Of a stretch of 64,000 nt of DNA, positions 8,441 through 16,767 are shown piece after piece. Made by a program: the position numbers and the translations under genes. Source of the DNA: Pseudomonas fluorescens (GTDB lineage Bacteria > Pseudomonadota > Gammaproteobacteria > Pseudomonadales > Pseudomonadaceae); NCBI RefSeq assembly GCF_902497745.1, contig NZ_CABVHJ010000012.1:157471-221470 (forward strand), in the 5' to 3' direction. Numbering within the stretch: position 1 is the stretch's first letter; each line of letters begins with the position of its first letter. Under the pieces are notes generated by a model. The model did not search any database. It was not told the origin of the DNA and saw only the letters and a list, made by a program, of their open reading frames with translations.

Positions 8441-8713
8441 TTACGCGGCGATCACTTTTACGGTGTCTGGTAAAGTGGATTGAAACTCCGCCAAACTTGA
8501 AAATTCAGCTCTCGCGGTGAGAGTTTCAAGCGTTGACGCCATTTGGATTTTTCCTAATAGGGTTCGCAGCGAGTCGGGGGTATCCAGGTAAGGCATTAAT
8601 GCGCTTTGAAATGCAGCCAAGGCCTGTTTATCTGTCTCAGAGGTTGCTGAGCTCATCATTGAGGTCAGTTCGGTTTTCCAGGAAACTGCTTTTGCTACGA
8701 GAACTTCTTCCAT
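8441..8713 (-). CDS. 90-residue protein of unknown function, possible precursor peptide
   Basis: 90 residues with a strong AAGGAGA site seven bases before ATG 8713. It is all-helical in character, has no cysteine and one glycine, and contains ALAAFQSALMPYLDTPDSL and AEFSSLAEFQSTLPD, ending in a short hydrophobic tail VKVIAA. I recognise no domain. It sits between a double-cupin protein and an MFS transporter, so a small carrier, a regulator or a ribosomally made precursor with a C-terminal core are all possible. The precursor idea rests on size and context only. Base composition is AT-rich like its neighbours. Confidence 0.6.
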   Translation of the reverse strand: MEEVLVAKAVSWKTELTSMMSSATSETDKQALAAFQSALMPYLDTPDSLRTLLGKIQMASTLETLTARAEFSSLAEFQSTLPDTVKVIAA

Positions 8714-8761
8714 ATTGAATCTCCTTCATGCATTGAAAAGCAATTGCGTGCGCACCCAAAA

Positions 8762-9988
8762 TTAAATTCTATTAAATTGTTGCTGTTCAAACTGCGCCAT
8801 CTTATAAACCACTTCACCGGGGCATTTGAGAACGGGCAAGCTAACGTCCGGGTAGGCCTCGTTGTTTGGCAAAGGAATCATGTCCTGTCCAAACATGGGC
8901 AAATCATCTCGAGGTTCGTTGATGTCTACAAAAACTTCATGCTCACAACGAATAATCATATCTTTCGCACAGCGGAAAAAGTAAGCGATACCCTGTTCAA
9001 TCCAAAGGCTGATTCGCGGATCACAAATAACCTGTGAGGTATATTCTTTACCATAGGTCGGTGAGGTCTTGCGCAGGTCAATACAATCTATCTCAATCAC
9101 TGACCCTTCGTTATTCAGAAAGGTGTAGATTTTTCTGGTTCGTGCATGCCAGTAGCGGCGTGCAATGCTGGATGCGTTCTCTTCCAGTATCAGTACATCT
9201 GCCACGCATGAATCGGTATTGGGTACAAGTGTGAACGATTGCTGCCCCGTCAGTGCATATCGATTTCTTTTGGCAGTAACGCCAGGGCTGGTTACATTAG
9301 AAACCAGTTCAGCTAAATAGCCTTCGTCATCTGACCATTGTTTGGGTTCGAGCATCACATAGGTCTCAGTGCCCGCAATGCTTACAGCAAATCTTGCAAG
9401 GTAAGCCTTAGGGTTTTCCAGCAAAGATTGAGACATTTTTGAAAGGAACGTATGAGCTTCGTTTGGAAGACGTAACTTGTTGGGTCTGACGACAGGGAAG
9501 TCTTCCAGGCGAGTGTCTCTTGATACTGACACCAAGTCATTATCAATACTCCAAGCGGAGTTGTTTGTGTCTGAATACCAGACGGGCTCATCCCTTGTCA
9601 CTACACGTTCCAGATTATCGAACGTATGTGCTACACCACGTGGAATGACAAGATGCCGTTTGAGGCTAGTGTTGAAACGGAGTCGAACTATTTGATGCAA
9701 TGTTGGGCTATCTTCCCTGCAATCAACAAAATAACCTTCAATTCTGCGCCTGTCACCACCCATGAATGTCAATCGATCGTCTTGTCCGACATGTATGCCA
9801 TAGGTCGAGTAATTAAAGTTGGCTTCATGCGTAACGAAGTCGGAAATCATGGGGCCTGCACTTGAAATCAGTTTGTGATTAAACAAGCTGGCCCCGCAGG
9901 GAATACTCAGCGATTGATTGGCCTCGAACTTTAGCCCGCTGATTGAAAATTCAGATGTGTAGTCAGTGTCTTCAATGTTTTTGAACAT
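8762..9988 (-). CDS. Double RmlC-like cupin protein of unknown function
   Basis: 408 residues from ATG 9988 (AAAGAGGG upstream); the in-frame TTG at 10003 is disfavoured. Two halves each look like an RmlC-type (dTDP-4-keto-sugar 3,5-epimerase) cupin. The first has GYFVDCREDSPT, then HLVIPRGVAHTFDNLE and a VWYSDTNNSAWSIDND stretch; the second has IEIDCIDLRKTSPTYG, then SLWIEQGIAYFFRC and FVDINEPRDD. In true RmlC the D(x)R..SPT and P.G.AHGF elements surround the active site; the His of PRGVAH is kept in the first half, while the second has QGIAY. I infer a tailoring enzyme or ligand-binding protein of a small accessory cassette. It is followed by the 90-residue gene and MFS transporter. AT-rich, suggesting transfer. 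Confidence 0.6.
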   Translation of the reverse strand: MFKNIEDTDYTSEFSISGLKFEANQSLSIPCGASLFNHKLISSAGPMISDFVTHEANFNYSTYGIHVGQDDRLTFMGGDRRRIEGYFVDCREDSPTLHQIVRLRFNTSLKRHLVIPRGVAHTFDNLERVVTRDEPVWYSDTNNSAWSIDNDLVSVSRDTRLEDFPVVRPNKLRLPNEAHTFLSKMSQSLLENPKAYLARFAVSIAGTETYVMLEPKQWSDDEGYLAELVSNVTSPGVTAKRNRYALTGQQSFTLVPNTDSCVADVLILEENASSIARRYWHARTRKIYTFLNNEGSVIEIDCIDLRKTSPTYGKEYTSQVICDPRISLWIEQGIAYFFRCAKDMIIRCEHEVFVDINEPRDDLPMFGQDMIPLPNNEAYPDVSLPVLKCPGEVVYKMAQFEQQQFNRI

Positions 9989-10003
9989 AGATCCCTCTTT
10001 CAA

Positions 10004-10535
10004 TGCTTGCTTTTAGAGAAAGCAAATTGCCTAGGTCAGCCATCAATGGGTGACCTGATTGTCCTTGGCATATGAAACAAAAACATCAGCGTTGCTCTGG
10101 CACTCACGGCGCCGTTGAATTGCATTGCTGTTAAAACAAAGGTAGGGCAATCAAAAAACTGATGTCAATAAAAAAACAGGAAAAATTTGACAATTTTTTA
10201 TTTGCGCTCTTTTTGTGCATGGATGCAAAAATAGTGCGGACATACGGTCCCCTATGCGTTCAGGCGAATATGGCTGAACTGGATGACTATTTCTTTATCC
10301 GTTGCGCTGTGAGATCGAAGCCGTAAAGTTATATGCTTGTCAGTGCTCTCTAATGGTGCGCTGTTAGTTTCGTGGGTTGAAGACTTAAAATGGTGTCGCT
10401 CGCGCATTTAATTAACCAAACATAACAACACGTCTTAACGTTGGAGGGACCGAAGCGTCAAAGCGAATCTGCAATCAACGGTTTGTTTCCTGATGGTTCT
10501 GCGCTGGATCAGTGGCCGACCTCAAATCCCAGCCA
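10004..10535. other. AT-rich intergenic region upstream of the cupin cassette
   Basis: More than 500 bp without a convincing gene. It holds a near-perfect palindrome (10033-10056) just upstream of the cupin gene, runs of A/T (about 10140-10210) that could carry the cassette promoter, and the terminator of tRNA-Gly at the right end. Confidence 0.5.
10033..10056. promoter_or_regulatory. 24-bp near-perfect palindrome, candidate operator
   Basis: AGGTCA-G-CCAT-CA-ATGG-G-TGACCT: both arms are complementary except for one G/G position per arm. It lies 45 bp upstream of the start of the double-cupin gene and has no T-run, so an operator for a dimeric regulator is more likely than a terminator. Confidence 0.45.
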
Positions 10536-10566
10536 CAAAAAAACCGGCCATCAAGACCGGTTTTTT
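10536..10566 (-). terminator. Terminator of tRNA-Gly
   Basis: AAAAACCGG...CCGGTTTTTT hairpin (arms ACCGGCC/AGACCGGT) with T-runs on both sides; it lies just beyond the 3' end of tRNA-Gly on the minus strand and can act in both directions. Confidence 0.75.
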
Positions 10567-10614
10567 CTGTTCCTGCATCCCCCGTCAAAAAACAACGTGA
10601 GACAAAAATTCGAT

Positions 10615-10688
10615 TGGAGCGGGTGAAGGGAATCGAACCCTCGTTATCAGCTTGGGAAGCTGGAGTAATGCCATTATACGACACCCGC
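10615..10688 (-). tRNA. tRNA-Gly (anticodon CCC)
   Basis: 74 nt including an encoded CCA. The acceptor stem GCGGGTG pairs with CACCCGC followed by TCCA; the T arm contains GGTTCGATTCC; the anticodon loop is TTCCCAA, reading GGG codons. It closely matches the glyU type of gamma-proteobacteria. Confidence 0.95.
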
Positions 10689-10846
10689 TCTGAGCGGCTG
10701 ACTTTGTACCAGACTCGGCCACGGATTTGAAGTTTTTCTTTTACTCATGAACGCTTTAAATCACTGAAAACGGTCAGTCGCGGGCGAGCACTGCGGTGAG
10801 AAAAGCCAAATCTCAACCCCACAGCCTCGCTCGCGACGACGCTCTT

Positions 10847-11731
10847 TCAAATTGCCAGTGCATGTTGATCCTGAACAAACGAGTAACGCGTTCGGCTGGT
10901 CTGCTGCGCCGGTTTCAGAAAGCCGAGCAAGGCGTTCTGGCTATCGCGGCACGCCGCCTTGTGTTCCATGTCGAGAAAGTGCCCGGTGGCTTGCAGCGTG
11001 GTGAACGTGCTCTGCGCCACGTGGTTGCCGAACAGGCGTGCGTCTTCGGCAGCGGTGTATTCGTCCCATTCGCCGTTTAGAAACAGCACTGGCACGTTGA
11101 TCTTTTTCGCTGCATTCAGATAGCACTGCCGATCGCTGTGCAGCACGTCGCTGATGTGGAAGTGCATCTGCCCGTATTCGTGCTCGGCCAAGCTGCTGAC
11201 GTGGCGATAGTTGAAGCGTTTGAACAGTGACGGCAGGTGTTTGCCGATGGTGCTGTTGACCAGATGGCCGACGCGGTCGCCGTCGCGCTGACCGAGGTAG
11301 TCGACGCCGCGTTCGAGGTAGTCGAGCATGTGCGCGTTGATCACCGGCGAGAACGAACTGATCACCGCCCGTTCGATGCGCCGTGGCTGGTGGGCGAGGG
11401 CGACCAGGGTCGCAGCGCCGCCCCAGGAGAACGACAGCACGTGTTCGGCGGCGAAGTGGTCGATCAGCTCGAGCAGAATCTGCCCTTCGACGTCCTTCGT
11501 CAGATGTTTCTCGTGGCGGTTGTGGGCTTTTGACCGGCCCGCGTAGGGCTGGTCGTAGCAGACCACGTTGAATTGCGGGTGCAGGTTTTTCACAGTCTGT
11601 GCAAACGACGCAGTCGTGGCCATCGAGCCGTTGACCAGGATGATGGTCTTTTCTGCGGCGTCTGCGCGATAGAACTCCGTGTAAACCCGATACTGACCCT
11701 GTATATCCAGCACAGCGATTTCTGGCCTCAT
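10847..11731 (-). CDS. phaG: PhaG-type (R)-3-hydroxyacyl-ACP thioesterase/transacylase
   Basis: 294 residues from ATG 11731 (MRPEIAVLDIQGQYRVYTEF), which is the known PhaG N-terminus; the upstream in-frame extension to 11839 is not part of it. Alpha/beta-hydrolase fold: nucleophile S102 in SFSWGGA, an acid in NGEWDEYT, and His in GHFLDME. PhaG releases or transfers the (R)-3-hydroxydecanoyl chain from ACP of fatty-acid synthesis, supplying medium-chain polyhydroxyalkanoate made from sugars. RhlA, which makes the lipid part of rhamnolipid, is the nearest relative; the N- and C-terminal sequences match PhaG better, and no rhlB lies nearby. Single gene on the minus strand. Confidence 0.9.
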   Translation of the reverse strand: MRPEIAVLDIQGQYRVYTEFYRADAAEKTIILVNGSMATTASFAQTVKNLHPQFNVVCYDQPYAGRSKAHNRHEKHLTKDVEGQILLELIDHFAAEHVLSFSWGGAATLVALAHQPRRIERAVISSFSPVINAHMLDYLERGVDYLGQRDGDRVGHLVNSTIGKHLPSLFKRFNYRHVSSLAEHEYGQMHFHISDVLHSDRQCYLNAAKKINVPVLFLNGEWDEYTAAEDARLFGNHVAQSTFTTLQATGHFLDMEHKAACRDSQNALLGFLKPAQQTSRTRYSFVQDQHALAI

Positions 11732-12047
11732 GTCATAAGACTCCTGGCAAGCAAGCGGGTATGCGCGCAAATAGAGATTGCACGAGCTTTGTGACAGGTA
11801 GGCATACGCCTGGAATTTGCTTGGCCCATGTCGATCCATGACTGCGGTCGACGGGTATTGTTATTGGCGGGCAGTCTGCCGGCTGAGGCGGAGCCTTGAA
11901 GGCTCTCTACCGGCAAAAAGTTTCTTGGATGTATGTTGTGACTCATCGGTCACAATCTGGCCGACGTCCTGATTCAAGCAGGGGAGTCGGGATCGCGCAA
12001 GTGCCGTTGGTAAATTGTTCGACAACTTCTGCTGAGCGGTCGCCGGC
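11732..12047. other. Intergenic region upstream of phaG
   Basis: 316 bp between the phaG start and the end of rsuA. It should carry the phaG promoter and leader. I could not recognise a -24/-12 or AlgU-type promoter by eye, nor any coding frame with support. Confidence 0.4.
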
Positions 12048-12740
12048 TTAGAACAAATGGATCTCTTCGGTGCGCAAAGCGCGGTACTCGCCCGGTTTTA
12101 GCGCGTTATCGAGGTGTAGAAGGCCCATCGATTCGCGGTGCAGGCGCAGGACTTTGTTGTTGAAGAAACCAAACATGCGCTTCACCTGATGGTAGCGACC
12201 CTCGACGATGCTCAGCCGCGCCGACCTTGGGCCGAGCAGCTCCAGCTGCGCCGGTTGCGTGGTCAGGTTCTCGAAGGCGAAGTAGATCCCCTCGGCAAAG
12301 GTGCTCGCATATTGCGCGCCAATCTCCTGCTCGGTCTCGACGTAATAGACCTTCGGCAGTTTGGTCTGCGGCTGGGTCAGGCGGCGCGACCATGCGCCGT
12401 CGTTGGTGATCAACATCAGCCCAGTGGTGTTGAAGTCCAGGCGTCCGGCGATGTGCAGGTCGTCTTTGTCCGGTTCATCGATCAGGTCGAGCACCGTCGG
12501 GTGTTGCGGATCGCGGGTGGCGCTGACACAGCCCGGCGGCTTGTGCAGCATGAAGTAGCGTGCCGGTTTGCCGACTTGTAGCACTTCGTCATCGACTTCG
12601 ACGCGGCTGAATTCCAGCACTTCGCTGTGCGGATCGCTGACGACTTTTCCGTCAATCCGCACGCGCTTTTCCACCAGCAACAGACGAACCTGCTGACGGT
12701 TGTAGCGGGGCAGGTTGCTGAGGAAACGGTCGACGCGCAT
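12048..12740 (-). CDS. rsuA: 16S rRNA pseudouridine-516 synthase
   Basis: 230 residues. The N-terminal S4 RNA-binding domain (MRVDRFLSNLPRYNRQQVR, with VRIDGKVV) is followed by the RsuA catalytic domain with the active-site Asp102 in GRLDFNTTGL, and the conserved EGRYHQVKRMFG near the C-terminus. The enzyme isomerises U516 of 16S rRNA in the 30S precursor. A member of the RluE/RluF branch is the alternative; length and S4 domain favour RsuA. Confidence 0.85.
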   Translation of the reverse strand: MRVDRFLSNLPRYNRQQVRLLLVEKRVRIDGKVVSDPHSEVLEFSRVEVDDEVLQVGKPARYFMLHKPPGCVSATRDPQHPTVLDLIDEPDKDDLHIAGRLDFNTTGLMLITNDGAWSRRLTQPQTKLPKVYYVETEQEIGAQYASTFAEGIYFAFENLTTQPAQLELLGPRSARLSIVEGRYHQVKRMFGFFNNKVLRLHRESMGLLHLDNALKPGEYRALRTEEIHLF

Positions 12741-12773
12741 GTTCAGGTTTCAGTGAGTGGCGGGGCGCGCATG

Positions 12774-13004
12774 TTACGGGATCGGCCGCTTGGCCGCTTG
12801 CAGTTGCGCCTCGACTTGCGCGCAACGCGGGCACAGGCAGGATTGGTTGCGCAGTTCTGGCGGCAGCGCTTCAAGCACGGCCGGGTCGATGCTCACGCCA
12901 TAGCACCAGCATTCGCGGTCGGCGGTGCGCGGGTCGGCGAGGCTGCAGTCGTTGCGGGCGCCGCAGGCCGGGCAATGGTCGGGTTTAACGTCGGAATCAG
13001 GCAT
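12774..13004 (-). CDS. Cysteine-rich CWC family protein
   Basis: 76 residues from ATG 13004. Eight cysteines occur as CPACG, C-S, CWCYG, CLCPRC. The pattern CPxCGxxNxC...CWC...CLC..C is that of the small cysteine-rich CWC family, presumed zinc-binding and of unknown function. The start overlaps the stop of the diguanylate cyclase gene by 8 bp, so the two are translationally coupled. A longer upstream frame lies inside the cyclase gene and is not favoured. Confidence 0.75.
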   Translation of the reverse strand: MPDSDVKPDHCPACGARNDCSLADPRTADRECWCYGVSIDPAVLEALPPELRNQSCLCPRCAQVEAQLQAAKRPIP

Positions 13005-14484
13005 AAGTCGAGTGAGGCATTTCCACGCAGGTGCGGTTGCGGCCGGTGTGTTTGGCCCGGTACATCGCATGATCGGCCCGCGACAGCAGGCTGTGCAAGG
13101 TGTCATCGCGTTGCAGGGTGGTGGCGCCAATGCTCACCGTCAGATGGAGGCGGTGGCCGTCGTAGACATATTCGTGCTGTTCGACGTGTTGGCGGATCTT
13201 CTCGGCAATTTTCTGACCGGTGTCGCCGTCGGTGTCCTTCAGCAACACGATAAATTCCTCACCGCCCCAGCGGCAGACAATGTCCGAGTGGCGCAGGCAA
13301 CTTTGCAAGTCACGGGCAAAACCGATCAACACCTGATCGCCGGCCATGTGCCCGTAGGTGTCGTTCAATACTTTGAAGTGATCTAGGTCGAGCAGCAACG
13401 CCGTCAGCGGTTTGGGCTCGCGTTGCGCTTCGTGCAATGCCTGTGCGGCGAGAATGTCGAAGCCACGGCGATTGGGCAGTTCGGTGAGACTGTCGAGAAT
13501 GGCCTGCGCCTGGATTTTGCTTTGATAGCGTTTGATCACGCGGTTGAGCAGCGCCAGAACGATCAGAGTCACCAGCAGGCAGATCAGCAGATTCAGATAC
13601 AGCGACTGACGGATTTCACTCAGCGCGCCGTCTTCGCGTTTATCGACGAACAGGTACCAGTTCAGCTCCGGAATAAACCGCACGTTGAGGAAATGCCCCT
13701 GGCCGTGGGCGGAATATTCGTAGCTGCCGCTGTGGGGTTTGGGTAACTGGCTGACCAGACTTTTCATGCTTTCGAGTTCGCCGAGACTTTGGCCGATGTG
13801 CGCGCCTTCCGGGCCACCGTCGGCGCCGGTCAATACCAGTCGGCCGAAGGTGTCGACGAAGTACACGCTGCGTTGATAGCGCTGTTGATACTTGTCGATC
13901 AGCTTGATCACCGCATCCACGGTCAGACCGACCCCGGCCGCGCCGATGAAACGATTGTGATAGTCGTAAACCTTGTAGTTGATGAAGAAGGTCAGGTTGT
14001 CCTTGTTGGCCAGATCCGGGTCGACGTTGATCTCGTACGGATCCTGCATGTCACGCACGCGGAAGTACCAGGCGTCGCGCGGTTCGTTGACCTTGACCTG
14101 CTTGAGCACGCCTTTGGCGTGGTAATAGGTGTGGCTGGCGTTGGAGACGAAGAATGCGGTGTAGGCGCCGTAATGGGTCATGACCTCGTCGAGGTAGCGG
14201 GTCATTTGCTCGGGATTCTGCTCGCCGTTGACCACCCAGTCGCGCATGAAGGTGTCGCGGGACATCATCGAGGAAATCAGGATTGGCCGGACGAGATCTT
14301 TCTGGATTTCCGAGTAGACCGTGTCGGACGTCAGCGGCAGCTCGGTGTTGACGATGTTGTCGCGGATCGACGCGCGGGAGGCGTAGTAACTCAGCAACGA
14401 CGTGGCGAGGAAACCGGCGCCGAGCAGGGCGATCAGCGTCAGGACCAGCGAGCGTTGCGAGTACAGGGGAGAACGAAGCGGCAT
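12997..14484 (-). CDS. Membrane diguanylate cyclase with dCACHE-type sensor
   Basis: 495 residues. Helix 1 (about 13-30) and helix 2 (about 285-310) bracket a periplasmic region of about 250 residues containing DAWYFRVRD and YEINVDPDLANKDNLTFFINYKV, typical of double CACHE ligand-binding domains. A GGDEF domain follows: DSLTELPNRRGFD, LDLDHFKVLNDTYGH, and the active site as GGEEF at about residue 405. The GGEEF variant is normally active. It makes cyclic di-GMP at the inner membrane in response to a small ligand outside. The coupled CWC gene follows. Confidence 0.9.
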   Translation of the reverse strand: MPLRSPLYSQRSLVLTLIALLGAGFLATSLLSYYASRASIRDNIVNTELPLTSDTVYSEIQKDLVRPILISSMMSRDTFMRDWVVNGEQNPEQMTRYLDEVMTHYGAYTAFFVSNASHTYYHAKGVLKQVKVNEPRDAWYFRVRDMQDPYEINVDPDLANKDNLTFFINYKVYDYHNRFIGAAGVGLTVDAVIKLIDKYQQRYQRSVYFVDTFGRLVLTGADGGPEGAHIGQSLGELESMKSLVSQLPKPHSGSYEYSAHGQGHFLNVRFIPELNWYLFVDKREDGALSEIRQSLYLNLLICLLVTLIVLALLNRVIKRYQSKIQAQAILDSLTELPNRRGFDILAAQALHEAQREPKPLTALLLDLDHFKVLNDTYGHMAGDQVLIGFARDLQSCLRHSDIVCRWGGEEFIVLLKDTDGDTGQKIAEKIRQHVEQHEYVYDGHRLHLTVSIGATTLQRDDTLHSLLSRADHAMYRAKHTGRNRTCVEMPHSTYA

Positions 14485-14599
14485 GGCAGATCCGTTGGCA
14501 GTGGCCCGATGGCATGCATTCTAGTGGGATGGCCGGGAAAAGACTGCGGGATTTATGCCTGAAATGGCGGGGGATATGACGTTGAGGGTGTGTCAGCAG

Positions 14600-14956
14600 G
14601 ATTGCTCCCTCACCCCATCCCTCTCCCGGAGGGAGAGGGAGCTAGATTGTGGTGATTTCAAAAATTGTGTTCGGCTCGGCATCACCGAATGGCAACTATC
14701 TTAAAGACACCCCGGACAGTCCCCTCCTCCGGACGGAGAGGGGCTAGATTGTGGTGATTTCAGAAATTGTCTTCGGCTCGGCATCACCGAATGGCAACTA
14801 TCTTAAAGACACCCCGGACAGTCCCCTCTTCCGGACGGAGAGGGGCTAGATTGTGGTGATTTCAGAAATTGTGTTCGGCTCGGTATCACCGAATGACAAC
14901 CACCTTTCCGACACCTCGGTCAGTCCCCTCTCCCTCCGGGAGAGGGCTAGGGTGAG
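14600..14956. repeat. Three-copy 102-bp tandem repeat with diverged fourth copy
   Basis: GCTAGATTGTGGTGATTTCA starts at 14641, 14743 and 14845, a period of exactly 102 bp, with very few differences by eye. Each unit carries GTTCGGCTCGGCATCACCGA and ends in a GTCCCCTC...GGACGGAGAGG hairpin. The flanks hold CCCTCTCCC/GGGAGAGGG hairpins like those at 5.1-5.25 kb. It fills the gap after the allophanate hydrolase stop. Confidence 0.8.
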
Positions 14957-14970
14957 GGTTGGTTTCTGGA

Positions 14971-16743
14971 TCAGTTCCGAGTCTCAAGATACGCCCGCCA
15001 TCCCCCCAAATGGCTGATGTCCAGCGCACCTTCCAGACCATACGGCTCGCAGATGAACCCGCTCTCCCAACGCCCATCCGCCAGTTGCACCTTACCCAAC
15101 CCGAGCGGCGCCGGAATCCCGGTGAGGAACGAGCCCAACTCGCTGCTCGGCAATTCCCATACCTCCACCGCAATCGCCACACCGCCGTCCTTGACCCGCA
15201 CCATCCCCGGCCGCAATGGCGGGCCGCCAGCCAGCGCGTGCAGTTGATAATCCGGTGAACTCAACGTCGTCTCCAGCAATCTCCCACCCCGCTGCGTCAG
15301 TTGCCAGTTCAACGCCAACCCTTGCAAATGCGCGCCACACACCACGATGCGTGCGCGATCATGGCGTGCAACGTTTGCGGGCGTGGGCAGTGCCGAGTCC
15401 TGCTGACGCTGCAGCGCATCAGCCACGCTCAGCAGATATTGATCGGTGAACGCCCGGCCAAACAACGTCACGCCCCACGGCAACCCATTGGCCATGAACG
15501 CGCTCGGCACGGCGACGGCGGCGTAGTCGAGCAGGTTCATGAAGTTGGTGTAGTAACCCAGTTCGGAGTTACGCAGCACCGGTTCTGCATGCAATTCGGC
15601 CAGCGTCACCGGGCGGCCGATGGTTGGTGTGAGCACGCAGTCGAGGCCTTCGAGGGCCTGATCGCACAGCGCTTTCAGGGCTTGCAGCCGATACTGCGCG
15701 CGGAAGGTCTGCACTCCGGTCACCGCCGGCGCCTTGGCCAGCACGGCGCGAATCACCGGCAGAACGGCTTCGGGATTCTGTTCCATCAACTCGCCCGCCA
15801 CGCTATAGCGCTCGGCGACCCACGGCCCCTCGTAAAGCAAACGCGCGGCTTCAAGGAATGGCGACAGGTCCAGCTCGACCGCTTCGCCACCCAAGGCCTT
15901 GAGCCGGTCGATGGCATCGCCGAACAACAGCGGCCCTTCGACGCAGCCGAAAAACTCGAGATCCTGCGCGCGCGGCACGCCGAATCGAAACGCTCGTGGC
16001 GCACCAAACGCCGAGCCGTCATTCCACGACGGATTGCGGCGGCTGTACTCATCACGCGGATCGAGTTTGGCGGTCAACGCGAGCAACTGACTGGCCTCCC
16101 GCGCCGTCGCGGTAAACGTGGTCACGCAATCCAGCGTGCGGCATGCGGGCAGCACTCCAGCGGTGGAAATCAGGCCTTTGCTCGCCTTCAATCCGACCAG
16201 ATTGTTCAGCGCCGCCGGCACCCGACCGGAGCCTGCGGTGTCGGTGCCCAAGGCAAAACTCGCCACACCCAACGCCACTGCCAGCGACGAACCGGCGCTG
16301 GAACCGCCGGACGGATACTCCGTCAACACGCTGTTCGGGCATGCGCCATAAGGCGAGCGGCTGCCGTTAAGCCCCGTAGCAAATTGATCAAGATTGGTCT
16401 TGCCCAGCGGAATCGCCCCCAAGGCAATCAACTGCTCGACGATGGTCGCCGAGCGTTCCGGCACATAAGCAAAGTCCGGGCACGCGGCGGTGGTCGATAT
16501 GCCGGCCAGATCGATGTTGTCCTTGATCGCAAACGGCACGCCGTACAGCGGCAGGCTGTCGAGCTCGCGACCGTCGAGGGCGGCAAGGTAAGGCTCCAGT
16601 TCTGCGACGCTGAGCAGATGAATGAACAGGTGATAATCCGGGTTCAGCGCGGCGGCTTTCTCGCGCAGTTTCGGCAGCAGTTGACGTGGTGTGGTGTCGC
16701 CATTGCGATAGGCCTGGCGCAGAACATCGAGTTGCAGATTCAT
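14971..16743 (-). CDS. atzF: Allophanate hydrolase
   Basis: 590 residues from ATG 16743 (MNLQLDVLRQAYRNG). The N-terminal two-thirds is an amidase-signature domain with the catalytic Lys in PFAIKDNIDL, the cis-Ser in the Gly/Ser loop GGSSAGSSLA, and the nucleophilic Ser in TDTAGSGRVPA. The C-terminal 130 residues (VVCGAHLQGLALNWQL onward) are the AtzF decarboxylation-type domain. The enzyme hydrolyses allophanate to ammonium and CO2. It is the last gene of the riboswitch-controlled operon and takes the product of the carboxylase and DUF1989 proteins. 24 bp separate it from the carboxylase. Confidence 0.9.
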   Translation of the reverse strand: MNLQLDVLRQAYRNGDTTPRQLLPKLREKAAALNPDYHLFIHLLSVAELEPYLAALDGRELDSLPLYGVPFAIKDNIDLAGISTTAACPDFAYVPERSATIVEQLIALGAIPLGKTNLDQFATGLNGSRSPYGACPNSVLTEYPSGGSSAGSSLAVALGVASFALGTDTAGSGRVPAALNNLVGLKASKGLISTAGVLPACRTLDCVTTFTATAREASQLLALTAKLDPRDEYSRRNPSWNDGSAFGAPRAFRFGVPRAQDLEFFGCVEGPLLFGDAIDRLKALGGEAVELDLSPFLEAARLLYEGPWVAERYSVAGELMEQNPEAVLPVIRAVLAKAPAVTGVQTFRAQYRLQALKALCDQALEGLDCVLTPTIGRPVTLAELHAEPVLRNSELGYYTNFMNLLDYAAVAVPSAFMANGLPWGVTLFGRAFTDQYLLSVADALQRQQDSALPTPANVARHDRARIVVCGAHLQGLALNWQLTQRGGRLLETTLSSPDYQLHALAGGPPLRPGMVRVKDGGVAIAVEVWELPSSELGSFLTGIPAPLGLGKVQLADGRWESGFICEPYGLEGALDISHLGGWRAYLETRN

Positions 16744-16767
16744 GAGTAGATCCTTATCCAATTGGCT

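Noticed and set aside
10847..11731. rhlA (rhamnolipid precursor synthase)
   Set aside because: The MRPEIAVLDIQGQYRVYTEF start and the C-terminus match PhaG, and no rhlB or rhlI/R genes are near.
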